Source: an uncultured SAR86 cluster bacterium
GTDB lineage: Bacteria > Pseudomonadota > Gammaproteobacteria > Magnimaribacterales > D2472
NCBI GenBank assembly: GCA_902591565.1
Contig: CACJBC010000004.1
Coordinates: forward strand, 1-64,000
Length of the DNA stretch: 64,000 nt
Direction: 5' to 3'
Positions 47,042-58,595 of the stretch are shown piece after piece (position 1 is the stretch's first letter; each line of letters opens with the position of its first letter). The position numbers and the translations under genes were made by a program. The notes below the pieces were generated by a model. It did not search any database and was not told the DNA's origin. It saw nothing but the letters and a program-made list of their open reading frames with translations.

Positions 47042-50000
47042 TTAATATGAATATCTAAAGCCTACTTTTATATTCCATATAGAAGCTGATCCAATAACAG
47101 CATTAACTGCTGGTGAATTATAATCTGAATATGAAACATTTCCATCTGCATCAAATGATGCTGTAACAATACCATTTGCAGATGAGCTTCTGTAATATGC
47201 TCCATTATCACCGTCAATAAGATTACCAAGATTTTTTACAACCATATATAAATCTAAATTATCCATAGGATTATGTGTAACTTTCATATCAAGTCTTGAT
47301 GATCCATCAGTTGTAAAAACATTTCTTTCATATAAGCCTGGCTCCATATTTGCTATTGCAATTCCAGTCTCATCATATGAAGCATTTTCACCTACATATA
47401 GAGGAATTGATGGAAAATCTTCAGTTCTCCAGCCTGGCTGGATACCTAATTCTGTCCATCCACCATATGCTGATAAAGAATATGGATTACCACTAGCATA
47501 TTGATAGAATAATGAAACATTAGTTCTATCTGATGCAGCCCAATTTAAGGTAGTAATAAACTTATGTTTTATCTCCCAATCAGATGTAGCAGGAGTTGGA
47601 TCATTAGGGTTAACTGTTACTAAATTCTCATTAGCATTAGTGTAAGCAACACTTGAAGCCATTGGATGCACATCATTTGCATCAGTATATGTATAACCAA
47701 AAGTTACATCCACATCATTATCAAATGACCTTGAAGCAATTGCTGATAAAAGAGATGTTTTTGGTGAGTATTTTGAGTTAGCTAAATTATAATCACCTGT
47801 ACAACATCCATTTGAAGCCATAACTGCGTGTCCAGTATTAGTAAATCCACTCACAGTATTTGCAAGATTATAGACAAAGAAAGGATTTTTATTTTTTGAA
47901 TACATGTAATCAATAGTTACATCATATTCGCCAACCTGTCTTTTCATACCTATCGAAAGTTTTTTATGAGTAGGCATTTCTAAGTTTGGATCAAATGAGT
48001 TAGTATCACCTGATGCTGAACCACCTTGTACTTTAGCGATAGCAGCACAAGGAATTGCATAACCAGGTCGTGGATCTTTTGCAGGAGATCCATCAGCATC
48101 ACAATAAGTGATAGGTGCGGCAGGATCAAAAAGATTATAGTTACCATCACCATCTTGAATCGTAATACCATTGTTTGAGTAATTATTTGAGAACCATACT
48201 GCAGGATTACCTCCTGAGAATACTCCATAACCACCATAGAACTCAGTATCATTAACTCTATAGCTAAATGAAATTCTAGGCATAATTACTTCAGCACCAT
48301 CAAATGTTGCAGCATTTGAAAACCCATATGTACTTACAAAACCTGGATTTTCTAATGGGCCCTCATCAACACCATATGTCTCATATCTTACTCCGTATGA
48401 AATATCTAAATTATCTGAAACAGCCACTTCATTTTGAACAAACAAAGTTGTTACATCATATGTCCACTCTTTTGAAGCATCTTCAGGTACTAAAGTTGCT
48501 GTGTTTTGGAAATCTAAGGCAACAATACCGGCCTCTAAATTAGCTATACTTGAAAAATCCCACTCACCACCAATGGATTCTTGCATGAACATATTAAATA
48601 TAGTGTTTTCTTGATGCTCATAACCAAAAGTTACAAGACTATTATCCATTTGAAGATCACCAATCAAGGCAATATTAGTCGCATCATAGTTAAGTTTATT
48701 ATTTTGTCTTGAATCATCAGTTCCACCAAAATAAACCTTACCACCATTCACGCCAGAAATTTGAAAATCGCCAAATGACCCACCAAGACCAACTTGAGTG
48801 TTCTTTAATTCTGTAGTTCCGTATTTAAATTGTGTATTTACGTTGCCAATAGATGAGAAAACCTGAAGCATGTATGATTCAGAATCATTACCTCTTTTAT
48901 AAAAATGATTTGCAAACTCAAATTCAGTTGGCGATGCATCTGATGGTTGGTTTGTAAAGCCCTCACTAGAGTTAAATGTTAATACAGCTCTAGTTTTATC
49001 ACTAAAATAATAGTCAATCTTAGCCAATAGCTTTTCACTTTCAGAATCTAATGCTGATGGCAAACCACCTGGATCAAAACCATATACATCATTTGCTATT
49101 CTTACAATATCATCATAGGTTGCTTTAGTTAACCAACTTAGTTCTGTGGGCATGCCTGAGCCAACATAACCATATTCACCTAAATCTTGGTCATCATATT
49201 GCTCGTATGCAACAAAAAAGAACATCTCACCATTAACTAATGAATCTTTTAAAATTGGACCACCGACAGTAAATCCATATTTTTGTTCATCATATTCAGG
49301 AATAGTAACTGACTCTCCTGAAGCTTCGTCACCAGTTAAACTATCATTTGTCATCTCATAGAAAAAATTACCAGAGAGCTCACTTGTTCCTGATTTTGTA
49401 ACAGCATTAATAACACAAGCTGAGAATCCACCGTATTGAACATCGTATGGAGCAAACTCAACTGCAACTTGATCAATAGCATCATATGAAAATGGCATTC
49501 TTTCTGCTGGATAACCATTTGCATTTAATCCAAATGTATCATTGAGTGCAATTCCATCTACTGTTAAACCATTATATCTTGGATTATTACCAGCACATTG
49601 CATAGCTTTATTATTTGAATCATCGATATAGATAGATGGATGTTGTGCTAACACCTCTTTAATATCTCTATCAAAAGCTGCAGTATTTTCTAGGTCAGCA
49701 CTTGTAAATACAAAACTTGGACCAGAAGTTGTTTCAACAGTATTTAATCTAGATGCTGTAACAATCAAGTCTTCAACTGAAGCTCCGGATGCAATAGTCA
49801 AAGAAACATTTGTAGTTTTACCAATAGTTAAGAAAACATCAGAAACTGAGGATCTTCCTGACGAAACAGTATAAGGTCCCCCAGGCTTTAAGTTTGCAGC
49901 ATAGAAATTTCCATTAGCATCAGCTATAACAGTTTTTGAGGTGTTTGTTGCCTCATAGGTTACTGTTACTTCAGCTCCTGATAAACCATCACCACTTCCG

Positions 50001-50101
50001 TCTACAACGCTACCCTTGATATCAGATGTTGTTGAATTTGCAAATACAGATGAAGTGAAAAGAAAAAATACAGAAACTGTAAATTTTGTAAGATTATTCA
50101 T
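47042..50101 (-). CDS. TonB-dependent receptor with N-terminal carboxypeptidase-regulatory-like domain (Oar-like)
   Basis: Signal peptide; SDIKGSVVDGSGDGLSGAEVTVTYEATNTSKTVIADANGNFYAANLKPGGPYTVS; plug region IDQVAVEFAPYDVQYGGFSACVINAVTKSGTSELSGNFFYE. Confidence 0.93.
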   Translation of the reverse strand: MNNLTKFTVSVFFLFTSSVFANSTTSDIKGSVVDGSGDGLSGAEVTVTYEATNTSKTVIADANGNFYAANLKPGGPYTVSSGRSSVSDVFLTIGKTTNVSLTIASGASVEDLIVTASRLNTVETTSGPSFVFTSADLENTAAFDRDIKEVLAQHPSIYIDDSNNKAMQCAGNNPRYNGLTVDGIALNDTFGLNANGYPAERMPFSYDAIDQVAVEFAPYDVQYGGFSACVINAVTKSGTSELSGNFFYEMTNDSLTGDEASGESVTIPEYDEQKYGFTVGGPILKDSLVNGEMFFFVAYEQYDDQDLGEYGYVGSGMPTELSWLTKATYDDIVRIANDVYGFDPGGLPSALDSESEKLLAKIDYYFSDKTRAVLTFNSSEGFTNQPSDASPTEFEFANHFYKRGNDSESYMLQVFSSIGNVNTQFKYGTTELKNTQVGLGGSFGDFQISGVNGGKVYFGGTDDSRQNNKLNYDATNIALIGDLQMDNSLVTFGYEHQENTIFNMFMQESIGGEWDFSSIANLEAGIVALDFQNTATLVPEDASKEWTYDVTTLFVQNEVAVSDNLDISYGVRYETYGVDEGPLENPGFVSTYGFSNAATFDGAEVIMPRISFSYRVNDTEFYGGYGVFSGGNPAVWFSNNYSNNGITIQDGDGNYNLFDPAAPITYCDADGSPAKDPRPGYAIPCAAIAKVQGGSASGDTNSFDPNLEMPTHKKLSIGMKRQVGEYDVTIDYMYSKNKNPFFVYNLANTVSGFTNTGHAVMASNGCCTGDYNLANSKYSPKTSLLSAIASRSFDNDVDVTFGYTYTDANDVHPMASSVAYTNANENLVTVNPNDPTPATSDWEIKHKFITTLNWAASDRTNVSLFYQYASGNPYSLSAYGGWTELGIQPGWRTEDFPSIPLYVGENASYDETGIAIANMEPGLYERNVFTTDGSSRLDMKVTHNPMDNLDLYMVVKNLGNLIDGDNGAYYRSSSANGIVTASFDADGNVSYSDYNSPAVNAVIGSASIWNIKVGFRYSY

Positions 50102-50214
50102 AGATATACCCTCTTATATTAGAAATAATATTCTTATGAACAGATAATACAGGTCTTTGGTCTAAATGAAAACTTTTTTTGAGTTATTTTAATGAAACAA
50201 TTTTGTTAACTTTT

Positions 50215-51465
50215 TTAGATATTTATATAATCTTTATCAAAATATTTTTGCAATGCCTTCGGAATTGAAATAAGTTTCTTATCAGAATCATAATTATTTT
50301 CAATTAACGCTATTAATGTTCTTCCAAGAGCTAAACCAGAGCCATTTATTGTATGAGCTAACATTTTTTTATTATTTTCATCTTTAAACTTAATATTAGA
50401 TCTTCTAGCTTGGAAATCAGAGAAATTAGAACAAGATGAGATTTCTCTATATTTGTTTTGTCCTGGCATCCAAACTTCAATGTCATATGTTTTACATGAT
50501 GAAAATCCAAGATCACCACTACATAATTCAATCACTTGATAAGGTAACTCAAGTAAGTCAAGAATTTCTTTTGCATTATTAAGCAGTCCTTCTAGGTCAT
50601 CCATTGATTGATTTGGGTGACAAACTTGCATTAATTCTATTTTTTCAAACTGATGCTGTCTTATTAAACCCTTTGTGTCTCTTCCATAACTTCCTGCTTC
50701 AGATCTAAAGCATGGAGTATGGGCGGTAACCTTAATTGGTAGGTCGTTATGATTAATTGTTGTACCTCTAAAGATATTTGTTAAAGGCACTTCTGCTGTT
50801 GGTATTAGGTATAAGCCATCTGTAGTTTTAAATAGATCTTCTTCAAATTTAGGCAGTTGACCAACACCAGTTAGAGAGTCTTTATTAGCCATGAAAGGAA
50901 CATAGTATTCTTGATATCCATTTTTTATTGCTATATCAAGCATTAATGAAATTAATGCTCGCTGAAGTTTAGCCATATCACCTTTTAAAACTGCAAACCT
51001 TGGCCCTGCTATCTTAGTTGCCATATCTGTATCTATTTCATTAGTAATAGATAGATGATCTTCTTTCCGTTCAGAATTTACTGAACCATATTTTTTTATA
51101 ACAATATTATCAGTTTCATCTACTCCTTCAGGACATGTGGAATGAGGTATATTAGGAATATCTAAAAGAAATATATTTAATGATTCTAGAATTTTATCTA
51201 ATTCATTACTTGCTTTTTTAAGATCATTATTTATTTCATCTATGCGGACTTTTAAATTGGTAGTATCATCACCTGATGACTTAAGTTTTCCAAATTCCTC
51301 TGATAATTTTTTTCTTTGAGATTGAAAGTCTTCAACCTTAACCTGAAGTAATTTTCTATCCGAATCAAGTAGTTTAAATTTCTTGACGTCTAAAGAATAT
51401 CCTCTTTTTTCAAGTTCAATTTTAATACGATCTATATCGTCTCTTAATAATTTAATATCTAACAT
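50215..51465 (-). CDS. serS: Serine--tRNA ligase
   Basis: N-terminal coiled coil; YLIPTAEVPLTN, TPCFRSEAGSYGRDTKGLIRQHQFEKIEL, NGSGLALGRTLIALIEN. Confidence 0.97.
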   Translation of the reverse strand: MLDIKLLRDDIDRIKIELEKRGYSLDVKKFKLLDSDRKLLQVKVEDFQSQRKKLSEEFGKLKSSGDDTTNLKVRIDEINNDLKKASNELDKILESLNIFLLDIPNIPHSTCPEGVDETDNIVIKKYGSVNSERKEDHLSITNEIDTDMATKIAGPRFAVLKGDMAKLQRALISLMLDIAIKNGYQEYYVPFMANKDSLTGVGQLPKFEEDLFKTTDGLYLIPTAEVPLTNIFRGTTINHNDLPIKVTAHTPCFRSEAGSYGRDTKGLIRQHQFEKIELMQVCHPNQSMDDLEGLLNNAKEILDLLELPYQVIELCSGDLGFSSCKTYDIEVWMPGQNKYREISSCSNFSDFQARRSNIKFKDENNKKMLAHTINGSGLALGRTLIALIENNYDSDKKLISIPKALQKYFDKDYINI

Positions 51466-51467
51466 GT

Positions 51468-51821
51468 CTACCTTGAAAAATTTAACCCTATGTATGTTGC
51501 AAAAATACTTAACAGTAAAGTAATAATTATATAGGAACTTCCATGTAAAGGATTATTATTAAAAAGTTCGATGCTTTGATAGGTAAAAGCTGACATAGTT
51601 GTAAAAGATCCTAAGAAACCAACAACAAAAAAATAATAATTATTATCTTTTATGGTAATTAATGAGCCCATTAACAATCCAATTAAAAAACAACCAACAA
51701 TGTTTACAGAAAGAATACCTAATGGAATTTGAAATGGTAAATATTTTGATATTAACTCATTAACAATATATCTAAGAACTGCGCCAAGAGCTCCACCAAA
51801 ACCTATCAATATGATATTCAC
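51468..51821 (-). CDS. crcB: Fluoride efflux channel
   Basis: GGALGAVLRYIVNE, GILSVNIVGCFLIGLLMG, GFLGSFTTMSAFTYQ motifs. Confidence 0.93.
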   Translation of the reverse strand: MNIILIGFGGALGAVLRYIVNELISKYLPFQIPLGILSVNIVGCFLIGLLMGSLITIKDNNYYFFVVGFLGSFTTMSAFTYQSIELFNNNPLHGSSYIIITLLLSIFATYIGLNFSR

Positions 51822-52306
51822 TGTTTATTAGTAGATTTTAAATTAATAGTATTTCTAAAATTCATATTATCTTCATAAGAAATAATAAATTCGTTTTCTG
51901 ATTTAAATTCAACTTGAACAGATTTATTCATGTTATCGATAATAAAAGTATTACCACTTTTTATTTTAACATTGTTAGTATTAATGCCATTTTTAAGAAT
52001 GCTTAATATGGAAGAATTTTGGTCATTTATATCTATATAACTTATCTGATTAAAGTCAAAGTCATGAACCTCTATTAGATTATCTTTGATAATGTATTTT
52101 TCTATAGATGGTTTTAAAATTTCAACTTGTATAAAGTTATTTTTTCTATAAATTTTACCAACTGATTCATCTATTTTTGAGTTAATATTTGTTTGTTGCA
52201 CAAACTCCATGTCATTCAAAATTAAGTTGTTAAAACTAGAAATAAGATCATTAGAGTAAATGTTGATTGACCCTATTAGTAATAAAATCTTTAGGTTGAG
52301 ATTCAT
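51818..52306 (-). CDS. lolA: Outer-membrane lipoprotein carrier protein LolA-like
   Basis: Signal peptide; GKIYRKNNFIQVEILKPSIEKYIIKDNLIEVHDFDFNQISYID; located between ftsK and serS as in many gammaproteobacteria. Confidence 0.8.
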   Translation of the reverse strand: MNLNLKILLLIGSINIYSNDLISSFNNLILNDMEFVQQTNINSKIDESVGKIYRKNNFIQVEILKPSIEKYIIKDNLIEVHDFDFNQISYIDINDQNSSILSILKNGINTNNVKIKSGNTFIIDNMNKSVQVEFKSENEFIISYEDNMNFRNTINLKSTNKQ

Positions 52307-54598
52307 TTAATCTCTTTTTGGAACTAAAACTTCTCGAGAACCATTGCTACTCATTTCTGAAACTAGTCCAGCCTCTTCCATAGATTCAATTAAACGTGCA
52401 GCCCTGTTATAACCAATTCTCAATTTTCTTTGTACAGCTGAGATTGAAGCTCTTCTTGATTCTAATACAAAATTTACTGCTTCGTCATATAAATCATCAG
52501 CATCTTCGGATGATGATTCAGAGCCCGACCATCCCGGTATAGGTCCTGTCTCTTGAGAAGAAGAAACTATATCATCTATATATTCAGGTTCAGCTCTTGA
52601 TTTCCAATCATTGACAACCCTATGAACTTCATCATCTCCAACAAACGCACCATGAACTCTAATAGGAACACCAACTCCTGGAGGTAAATAGAGCATGTCA
52701 CCATAACCAAGTAATTGTTCAGCACCTCCTTGATCTAATATAGTTCTTGAATCAATTTTGGTTGATACTTGAAAGCCAATTCTGGTTGGAATATTTGCTT
52801 TAATTAAACCGGTGATTACATCTACTGATGGTCTTTGAGTGGCAAGTATTAGATGAATTCCTGCAGCTCTTGCTTTTTGAGCAATTCTTGCAATTAAATG
52901 CTCAACTTTCTTTCCAACCAACATCATCATGTCAGCAAATTCATCAACAACAACTACAATAGATGGTAATACTTCTAAATATTCCTCATCCTCTGGGTGT
53001 AAAGGATTGATGAGCTGTTTTCCATTTGCAGCTGCCTCTTCTACTTTTTTATTAAAACTCGCAAGGTTACGGACCCCCATTAATGACATCAATTTATATC
53101 TTCGGTCCATCTCAACAACACACCATCTCAAACCATTTGATGCATCAGTCATATCTGTAATTACTGGAGTTAATAGATGGGGAATACCGTCATAAACTGA
53201 GAGTTCTAACATTTTAGGATCAATTAAAATTAATCTAACATCCTTGGGATCAGATTTAAAAAGCAAGCTTAACAACATAGCATTTACCCCAACTGACTTA
53301 CCGGAGCCAGTTGTGCCAGCAACTAACAGATGCGGCATTTTTGCAAGATCAACAACCACAGGGTTTCCAGAGATATCATGACCAAGTGCAAGTGCAAGAT
53401 TAGATGGAGATTTTTTAAATGCTTGAGATGATAAAATCTCAGTTAAACGAACCATTTTCCTATTTGTATTAGGTATTTCTATTCCAACATAAGATTTACC
53501 TTCTATGACTTCTACAACCCTTACGCTGCTGACTGATAATGATCTAGCAATATCTTGTGCAATATTAGTTATTTTACTAGCCTTTGTTCCTGGCGCTGGT
53601 TGAATTTCAAATCTTGTAACAACCGGTCCTGGTAAAACAGATTCAACACTAGCTTCAATACCAAACTCTTCAAGCTTGGTTTCAAGCAATGATGCAATTT
53701 GTCCTAACTCTTCTTCTGATAAAGATGACCCATCATCAAGTGCCCTATCAAGAAGTTCTGTGCTAGGCATGACTGTTTTTTCTTCAGATATTTCAACAGG
53801 CTCACTTAATTCAACTTCTTTGATAGTTGTTTCTGCTGTATTGGGTAAGTCAGGTTGATGAGCCGCATTTAATGATTTACTTTTTTCTTCTGTCTCATCT
53901 TTGGCCTTTTTTGATGAAACAATTTTTGATTTTAATTTAGTATCTTCTTCCTTTTTAACTCTCTTTTCTTCTCTTATATTTTTTAAGCTATTAACTACTC
54001 TAGAGGTGTTACTTGAAATAAAAGTAAATATGCCAGTGGTTAATGATATGACCTTTTTAAAAATTTTTATCAAGATCATACCAATTAAATCTAATGTTTT
54101 AATCCATGAAAAATTATAAGAAAACGACAAAGCTGGGATGATAAAAATAATTAAAAAAATTAAGCTGCCAATAAAACCTAAGGTATTTGAAATAGCCCTA
54201 AAAAATATTTGTCCTAATGAACCACCACTATTATTGTCAAAATAATATTCTAGAACTGAACAAAAACTTATAACCAATATAACCGTGCTTACTGCCCTTA
54301 TAGTTATTTTGATTTTTGAATTATATGGATCTTTAAAAAAGATAGATTGCAAGGCCCAAATAAAACCAACCGATAAGACAAGATAAGACCCTAGTCCAAA
54401 AATAGTAAATAAAAAATCTGATATATTTGCACCAAGTGGCCCCCCTAAATTATTGATAATATTTGAAGAGCTCTTATAAAAAAAAGCAGAATCAGTAGGG
54501 TCATAAGAAATCAAAGCGATCAATATATATAAAGAAAAAGCTATTAAGAAAAAACTTAAAAAGTTTAATAAGGTATTTTTAACGTAATTTGATAGCAC
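52307..54598 (-). CDS. ftsK: DNA translocase FtsK
   Basis: N-terminal TM domain; [58 protein letters not shown]-terminal gamma winged helix. Confidence 0.97.
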   Translation of the reverse strand: MLSNYVKNTLLNFLSFFLIAFSLYILIALISYDPTDSAFFYKSSSNIINNLGGPLGANISDFLFTIFGLGSYLVLSVGFIWALQSIFFKDPYNSKIKITIRAVSTVILVISFCSVLEYYFDNNSGGSLGQIFFRAISNTLGFIGSLIFLIIFIIPALSFSYNFSWIKTLDLIGMILIKIFKKVISLTTGIFTFISSNTSRVVNSLKNIREEKRVKKEEDTKLKSKIVSSKKAKDETEEKSKSLNAAHQPDLPNTAETTIKEVELSEPVEISEEKTVMPSTELLDRALDDGSSLSEEELGQIASLLETKLEEFGIEASVESVLPGPVVTRFEIQPAPGTKASKITNIAQDIARSLSVSSVRVVEVIEGKSYVGIEIPNTNRKMVRLTEILSSQAFKKSPSNLALALGHDISGNPVVVDLAKMPHLLVAGTTGSGKSVGVNAMLLSLLFKSDPKDVRLILIDPKMLELSVYDGIPHLLTPVITDMTDASNGLRWCVVEMDRRYKLMSLMGVRNLASFNKKVEEAAANGKQLINPLHPEDEEYLEVLPSIVVVVDEFADMMMLVGKKVEHLIARIAQKARAAGIHLILATQRPSVDVITGLIKANIPTRIGFQVSTKIDSRTILDQGGAEQLLGYGDMLYLPPGVGVPIRVHGAFVGDDEVHRVVNDWKSRAEPEYIDDIVSSSQETGPIPGWSGSESSSEDADDLYDEAVNFVLESRRASISAVQRKLRIGYNRAARLIESMEEAGLVSEMSSNGSREVLVPKRD

Positions 54599-54626
54599 GA
54601 TGTTATTTAAAAGTTTTTATTTATAA

Positions 54627-55613
<987 letters not shown>

Positions 55614-55622
55614 GAAAAATAT

Positions 55623-56606
55623 ATGAAGTATAAGGCTTATCTTATCGAAGAAAATGATGGATCTTACAATGGATCAATTAAAGAGCTTGAAATGGCTGAT
55701 ATACAGCCCGGCAATGTAATTGTTAAAGTCCACTACTCTTCACTTAATTATAAAGATGCTTTGGCTGCTACCGGTGTCAAAGGTGTTGCTTCTTCATATC
55801 CATTTGTTCCAGGAATTGATGTTGCTGGAGAAATTCTTAAATCCTCAAATGAAAATTTTAAGATTGGTGACAAAGTTATAGCTACTGGTTACAAATTGGG
55901 TATGTCAGTACATGGAGGATTTGGGCAATTAGTTCAAGTACCAGAAAAATGGGTTATACCTCTTCCAAATAATTTAACCTTGTTAAATTCCATGTCATTA
56001 GGAACAGCAGGTCTAACTGCTGGAGCGTGTGTAAAAAAAATATTAGATGCCGGTCCATCTTTAAATAATCCAATATTAGTTTCGGGAGCTACTGGTGGTG
56101 TTGGATCTGTTGCTGTAAATTTACTTTCAAAATTAGATTTTGAGGTACACGCAATCACCGGAAAACCTAATGAGACTGAAATTTTAAAAAAGATGGGGGC
56201 TTCAGAAATTATTGATAGACATAAGTTTATGGCCGATCCAGTAAAACCACTTGATAAAGCAATATATTCGGCAGGAGTTGATACAGTTGGCGGTGATATA
56301 TTGTCAAAAATGCTCTCAATGATATTAAGTCATGGTAGTGTTGCTTGTTGTGGAAATGTAGGAGGAATGAAATTTACATCATCAGTTTTCCCATTCATTT
56401 TAAGAGGCGTTTCCTTGATTGGAATTGATTCTGCTGAATCAGATATTAATTTTAAGAAACAAATATGGAATCTTTTTTCAGAAAACTGGTCACTTAATTT
56501 GGATGATTATAGTAAAGTAGTACAACTCGATGATATTGAGAGTGAAATTACAGCAATTTTAAATGGCGAGCAAATAGGTAGAGTTGTTATAAAACACGGA
56601 GATTAA
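55623..56606 (+). CDS. YhdH/YhfP family quinone oxidoreductase (AcuI-like acryloyl-CoA reductase family)
   Basis: SSLNYKDALAATG, PFVPGIDVAGEI, VSGATGGVGSVAVNLLSKLDFEVHAITGK, FILRGVSLIGIDS. Confidence 0.9.
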   Translation: MKYKAYLIEENDGSYNGSIKELEMADIQPGNVIVKVHYSSLNYKDALAATGVKGVASSYPFVPGIDVAGEILKSSNENFKIGDKVIATGYKLGMSVHGGFGQLVQVPEKWVIPLPNNLTLLNSMSLGTAGLTAGACVKKILDAGPSLNNPILVSGATGGVGSVAVNLLSKLDFEVHAITGKPNETEILKKMGASEIIDRHKFMADPVKPLDKAIYSAGVDTVGGDILSKMLSMILSHGSVACCGNVGGMKFTSSVFPFILRGVSLIGIDSAESDINFKKQIWNLFSENWSLNLDDYSKVVQLDDIESEITAILNGEQIGRVVIKHGD

Positions 56607-56608
56607 CT

Positions 56609-56743
56609 ATGAATAATGATGATTTTGAAAAATACTATGAATCACAAGAAGCAAATGAAGATAGCAAGTCAGACGCTAATGTTATTTTATTTCTTGTAAT
56701 TGTATCCGTAATTGCAATGACCTATTGGGTTGCAGGTCAATAA
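56609..56743 (+). CDS. Putative 44-aa C-tail-anchored peptide, not in the ORF track
   Basis: MNNDDFEKYYESQEANEDSKSDANVILFLVIVSVIAMTYWVAGQ*; starts 3 nt after the upstream stop codon. Confidence 0.6.
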   Translation: MNNDDFEKYYESQEANEDSKSDANVILFLVIVSVIAMTYWVAGQ

Positions 56744-56747
56744 AAAG

Positions 56748-57518
56748 TTATTTAGCTTCCATTCTCATTGCTGAATCAAGTCTAATGGTTTCTCCATTTA
56801 GATAGGTATTATTAATAATGTGTTCAGCAAGCTGGGCATACTCTTTTACATCTCCAAATCTGTGAGGGAACTGGGTTGACTTTAAAAGAGCTTCTTTGTT
56901 CTCTTCTTTTGCCAATGACATAAGTGGTGTATCAAAGATACCAGGTGCAATAGTGCAAACTCTTATACTATGTCTGGCTAAATCTCTTGCTGAGGTTATA
57001 GTCATGCCTATAACACCAGCTTTTGAGGCGGCATAAGCTGATTGACCAATCTGTCCTTCATAACCAGCAATAGATGCTGTATTAATAATTACGCCCTTTT
57101 CTCCTTTTTCATCTGGTTCATTAATATCAATTAATTCTGCTCCTAATCTCATAACATTAAATGTACCAACTAAATTTAGGTCAATTATGAATTTAAAAAT
57201 ATCCAATGGATGTGGGCCATTCTTTCCAAGTATTCTCGCGCCATAACCTGTACCAGCACAATTCACAATAAAATTGAGTTTTCCATAGGTTTGTTTAATT
57301 TCTTTAATAGCATTTGTTACTGATTCTTCACTCATAACATCTGTTTTAACATATGTAACATTTTCAGAACCAAGTAAATCAATGACTTCTTTGGCTTTGT
57401 CATCATTAATATCTAAAATAGCAACTTTACATCCTCTTGAAATGAAATGTTCAACAGTACCTCTTCCTAAGCCAGAAGCTCCGCCTGTTATTAATGCAAT
57501 GTTATTTTTAAGATTCAT
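56748..57518 (-). CDS. SDR family oxidoreductase (3-hydroxyacyl-CoA dehydrogenase type-2-like)
   Basis: ALITGGASGLGRGTVEHF, NCAGTGYG, INTASIAGYEGQIGQSAYAASKAGVIGMT, APGIFDTPLM. Confidence 0.92.
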   Translation of the reverse strand: MNLKNNIALITGGASGLGRGTVEHFISRGCKVAILDINDDKAKEVIDLLGSENVTYVKTDVMSEESVTNAIKEIKQTYGKLNFIVNCAGTGYGARILGKNGPHPLDIFKFIIDLNLVGTFNVMRLGAELIDINEPDEKGEKGVIINTASIAGYEGQIGQSAYAASKAGVIGMTITSARDLARHSIRVCTIAPGIFDTPLMSLAKEENKEALLKSTQFPHRFGDVKEYAQLAEHIINNTYLNGETIRLDSAMRMEAK

Positions 57519-57574
57519 GTATAACCTCCGTTTTTAATAAAATTATACTCTTTATACATACTAAAAAATATTTT

Positions 57575-57590
57575 TGGCACCTAAATTGCA
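57575..57590 (+). promoter_or_regulatory. Sigma-54 (-24/-12) type promoter upstream of the TorF-PII-amtB-1 unit
   Basis: TGGCAC-C-TAAA-TTGCA matches the sigma-54 consensus TGGCACG-N4-TTGCW with correct spacing, ~44 nt upstream of the ATG. Confidence 0.75.
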
Positions 57591-57633
57591 TTAGTAAAAG
57601 CGAATATAAATTTTTCATATTAAGGAGAAAAAA

Positions 57634-58221
57634 ATGAAAAAATTGTTTTTACTTGTAGGGATCATATCTTTACCAACTTTTGCAGGAGTTAGTGCAAATG
57701 TTAGTTTTGCCTCAGATTATATCTGGAGAGGAATGACACAAACTGACGGCCCAGCAATGTCAGGTGGTTTTGATTATGAATCAGAAAGTGGATTCTACGC
57801 AGGGATCTGGGGTTCAAATGTAAACTTTAGTGATGGTGCGGGTAGTGAGTTAGATTACTATTTTGGATATGCTTTTGATTTTGGTTCAATTGGAGTAGAT
57901 CTAGGATATGTTGCATTTGATTACCCAGAAGCAACTGATTTAGATTTTGAAGAGGTAGTTCTAGGTTTATCTTATGGTGACGTAGGTCTTACTTTTGCAC
58001 TTGGTCAAGACAGTGCTCCAGACTATACAGAAGTTTCTTATGCATTAGGTGCTGTAGGTTTTGCTTATGGTCAGTACGACGATTATGGTGACAACTTAGT
58101 TATTTCATATGGATTCTCATGCGGATCATATGATTGTGGTTTAGCTTACACTGATTTCTCAGCAGATGCGGCTGGCGCAGATGATGATTATTTAGTGTTT
58201 TCAATTTCAGCAAGTCTTTAA
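57634..58221 (+). CDS. TorF family putative porin
   Basis: Signal peptide; VSANVSFASDYIWRGMTQTDGPAMSGGFDYESESGFYAGIWGSNVNF typical of TIGR02001-type proteins. Confidence 0.88.
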   Translation: MKKLFLLVGIISLPTFAGVSANVSFASDYIWRGMTQTDGPAMSGGFDYESESGFYAGIWGSNVNFSDGAGSELDYYFGYAFDFGSIGVDLGYVAFDYPEATDLDFEEVVLGLSYGDVGLTFALGQDSAPDYTEVSYALGAVGFAYGQYDDYGDNLVISYGFSCGSYDCGLAYTDFSADAAGADDDYLVFSISASL

Positions 58222-58228
58222 TTCTTAA

Positions 58229-58585
<357 letters not shown>

Positions 58586-58595
58586 GGAGTAAAAG

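Noticed and set aside
47980-48543. ORFs of 90 and 79 aa overlapping the Oar-like TonB receptor
   Set aside because: Out-of-frame or antisense within a long conserved gene; low-complexity Met/His/Leu-rich translations.
57591-57633. NtrC binding sites near the sigma-54 promoters
   Set aside because: Only a half-site-like GCACCC at ~59932 was seen; no convincing palindrome, so none is annotated.
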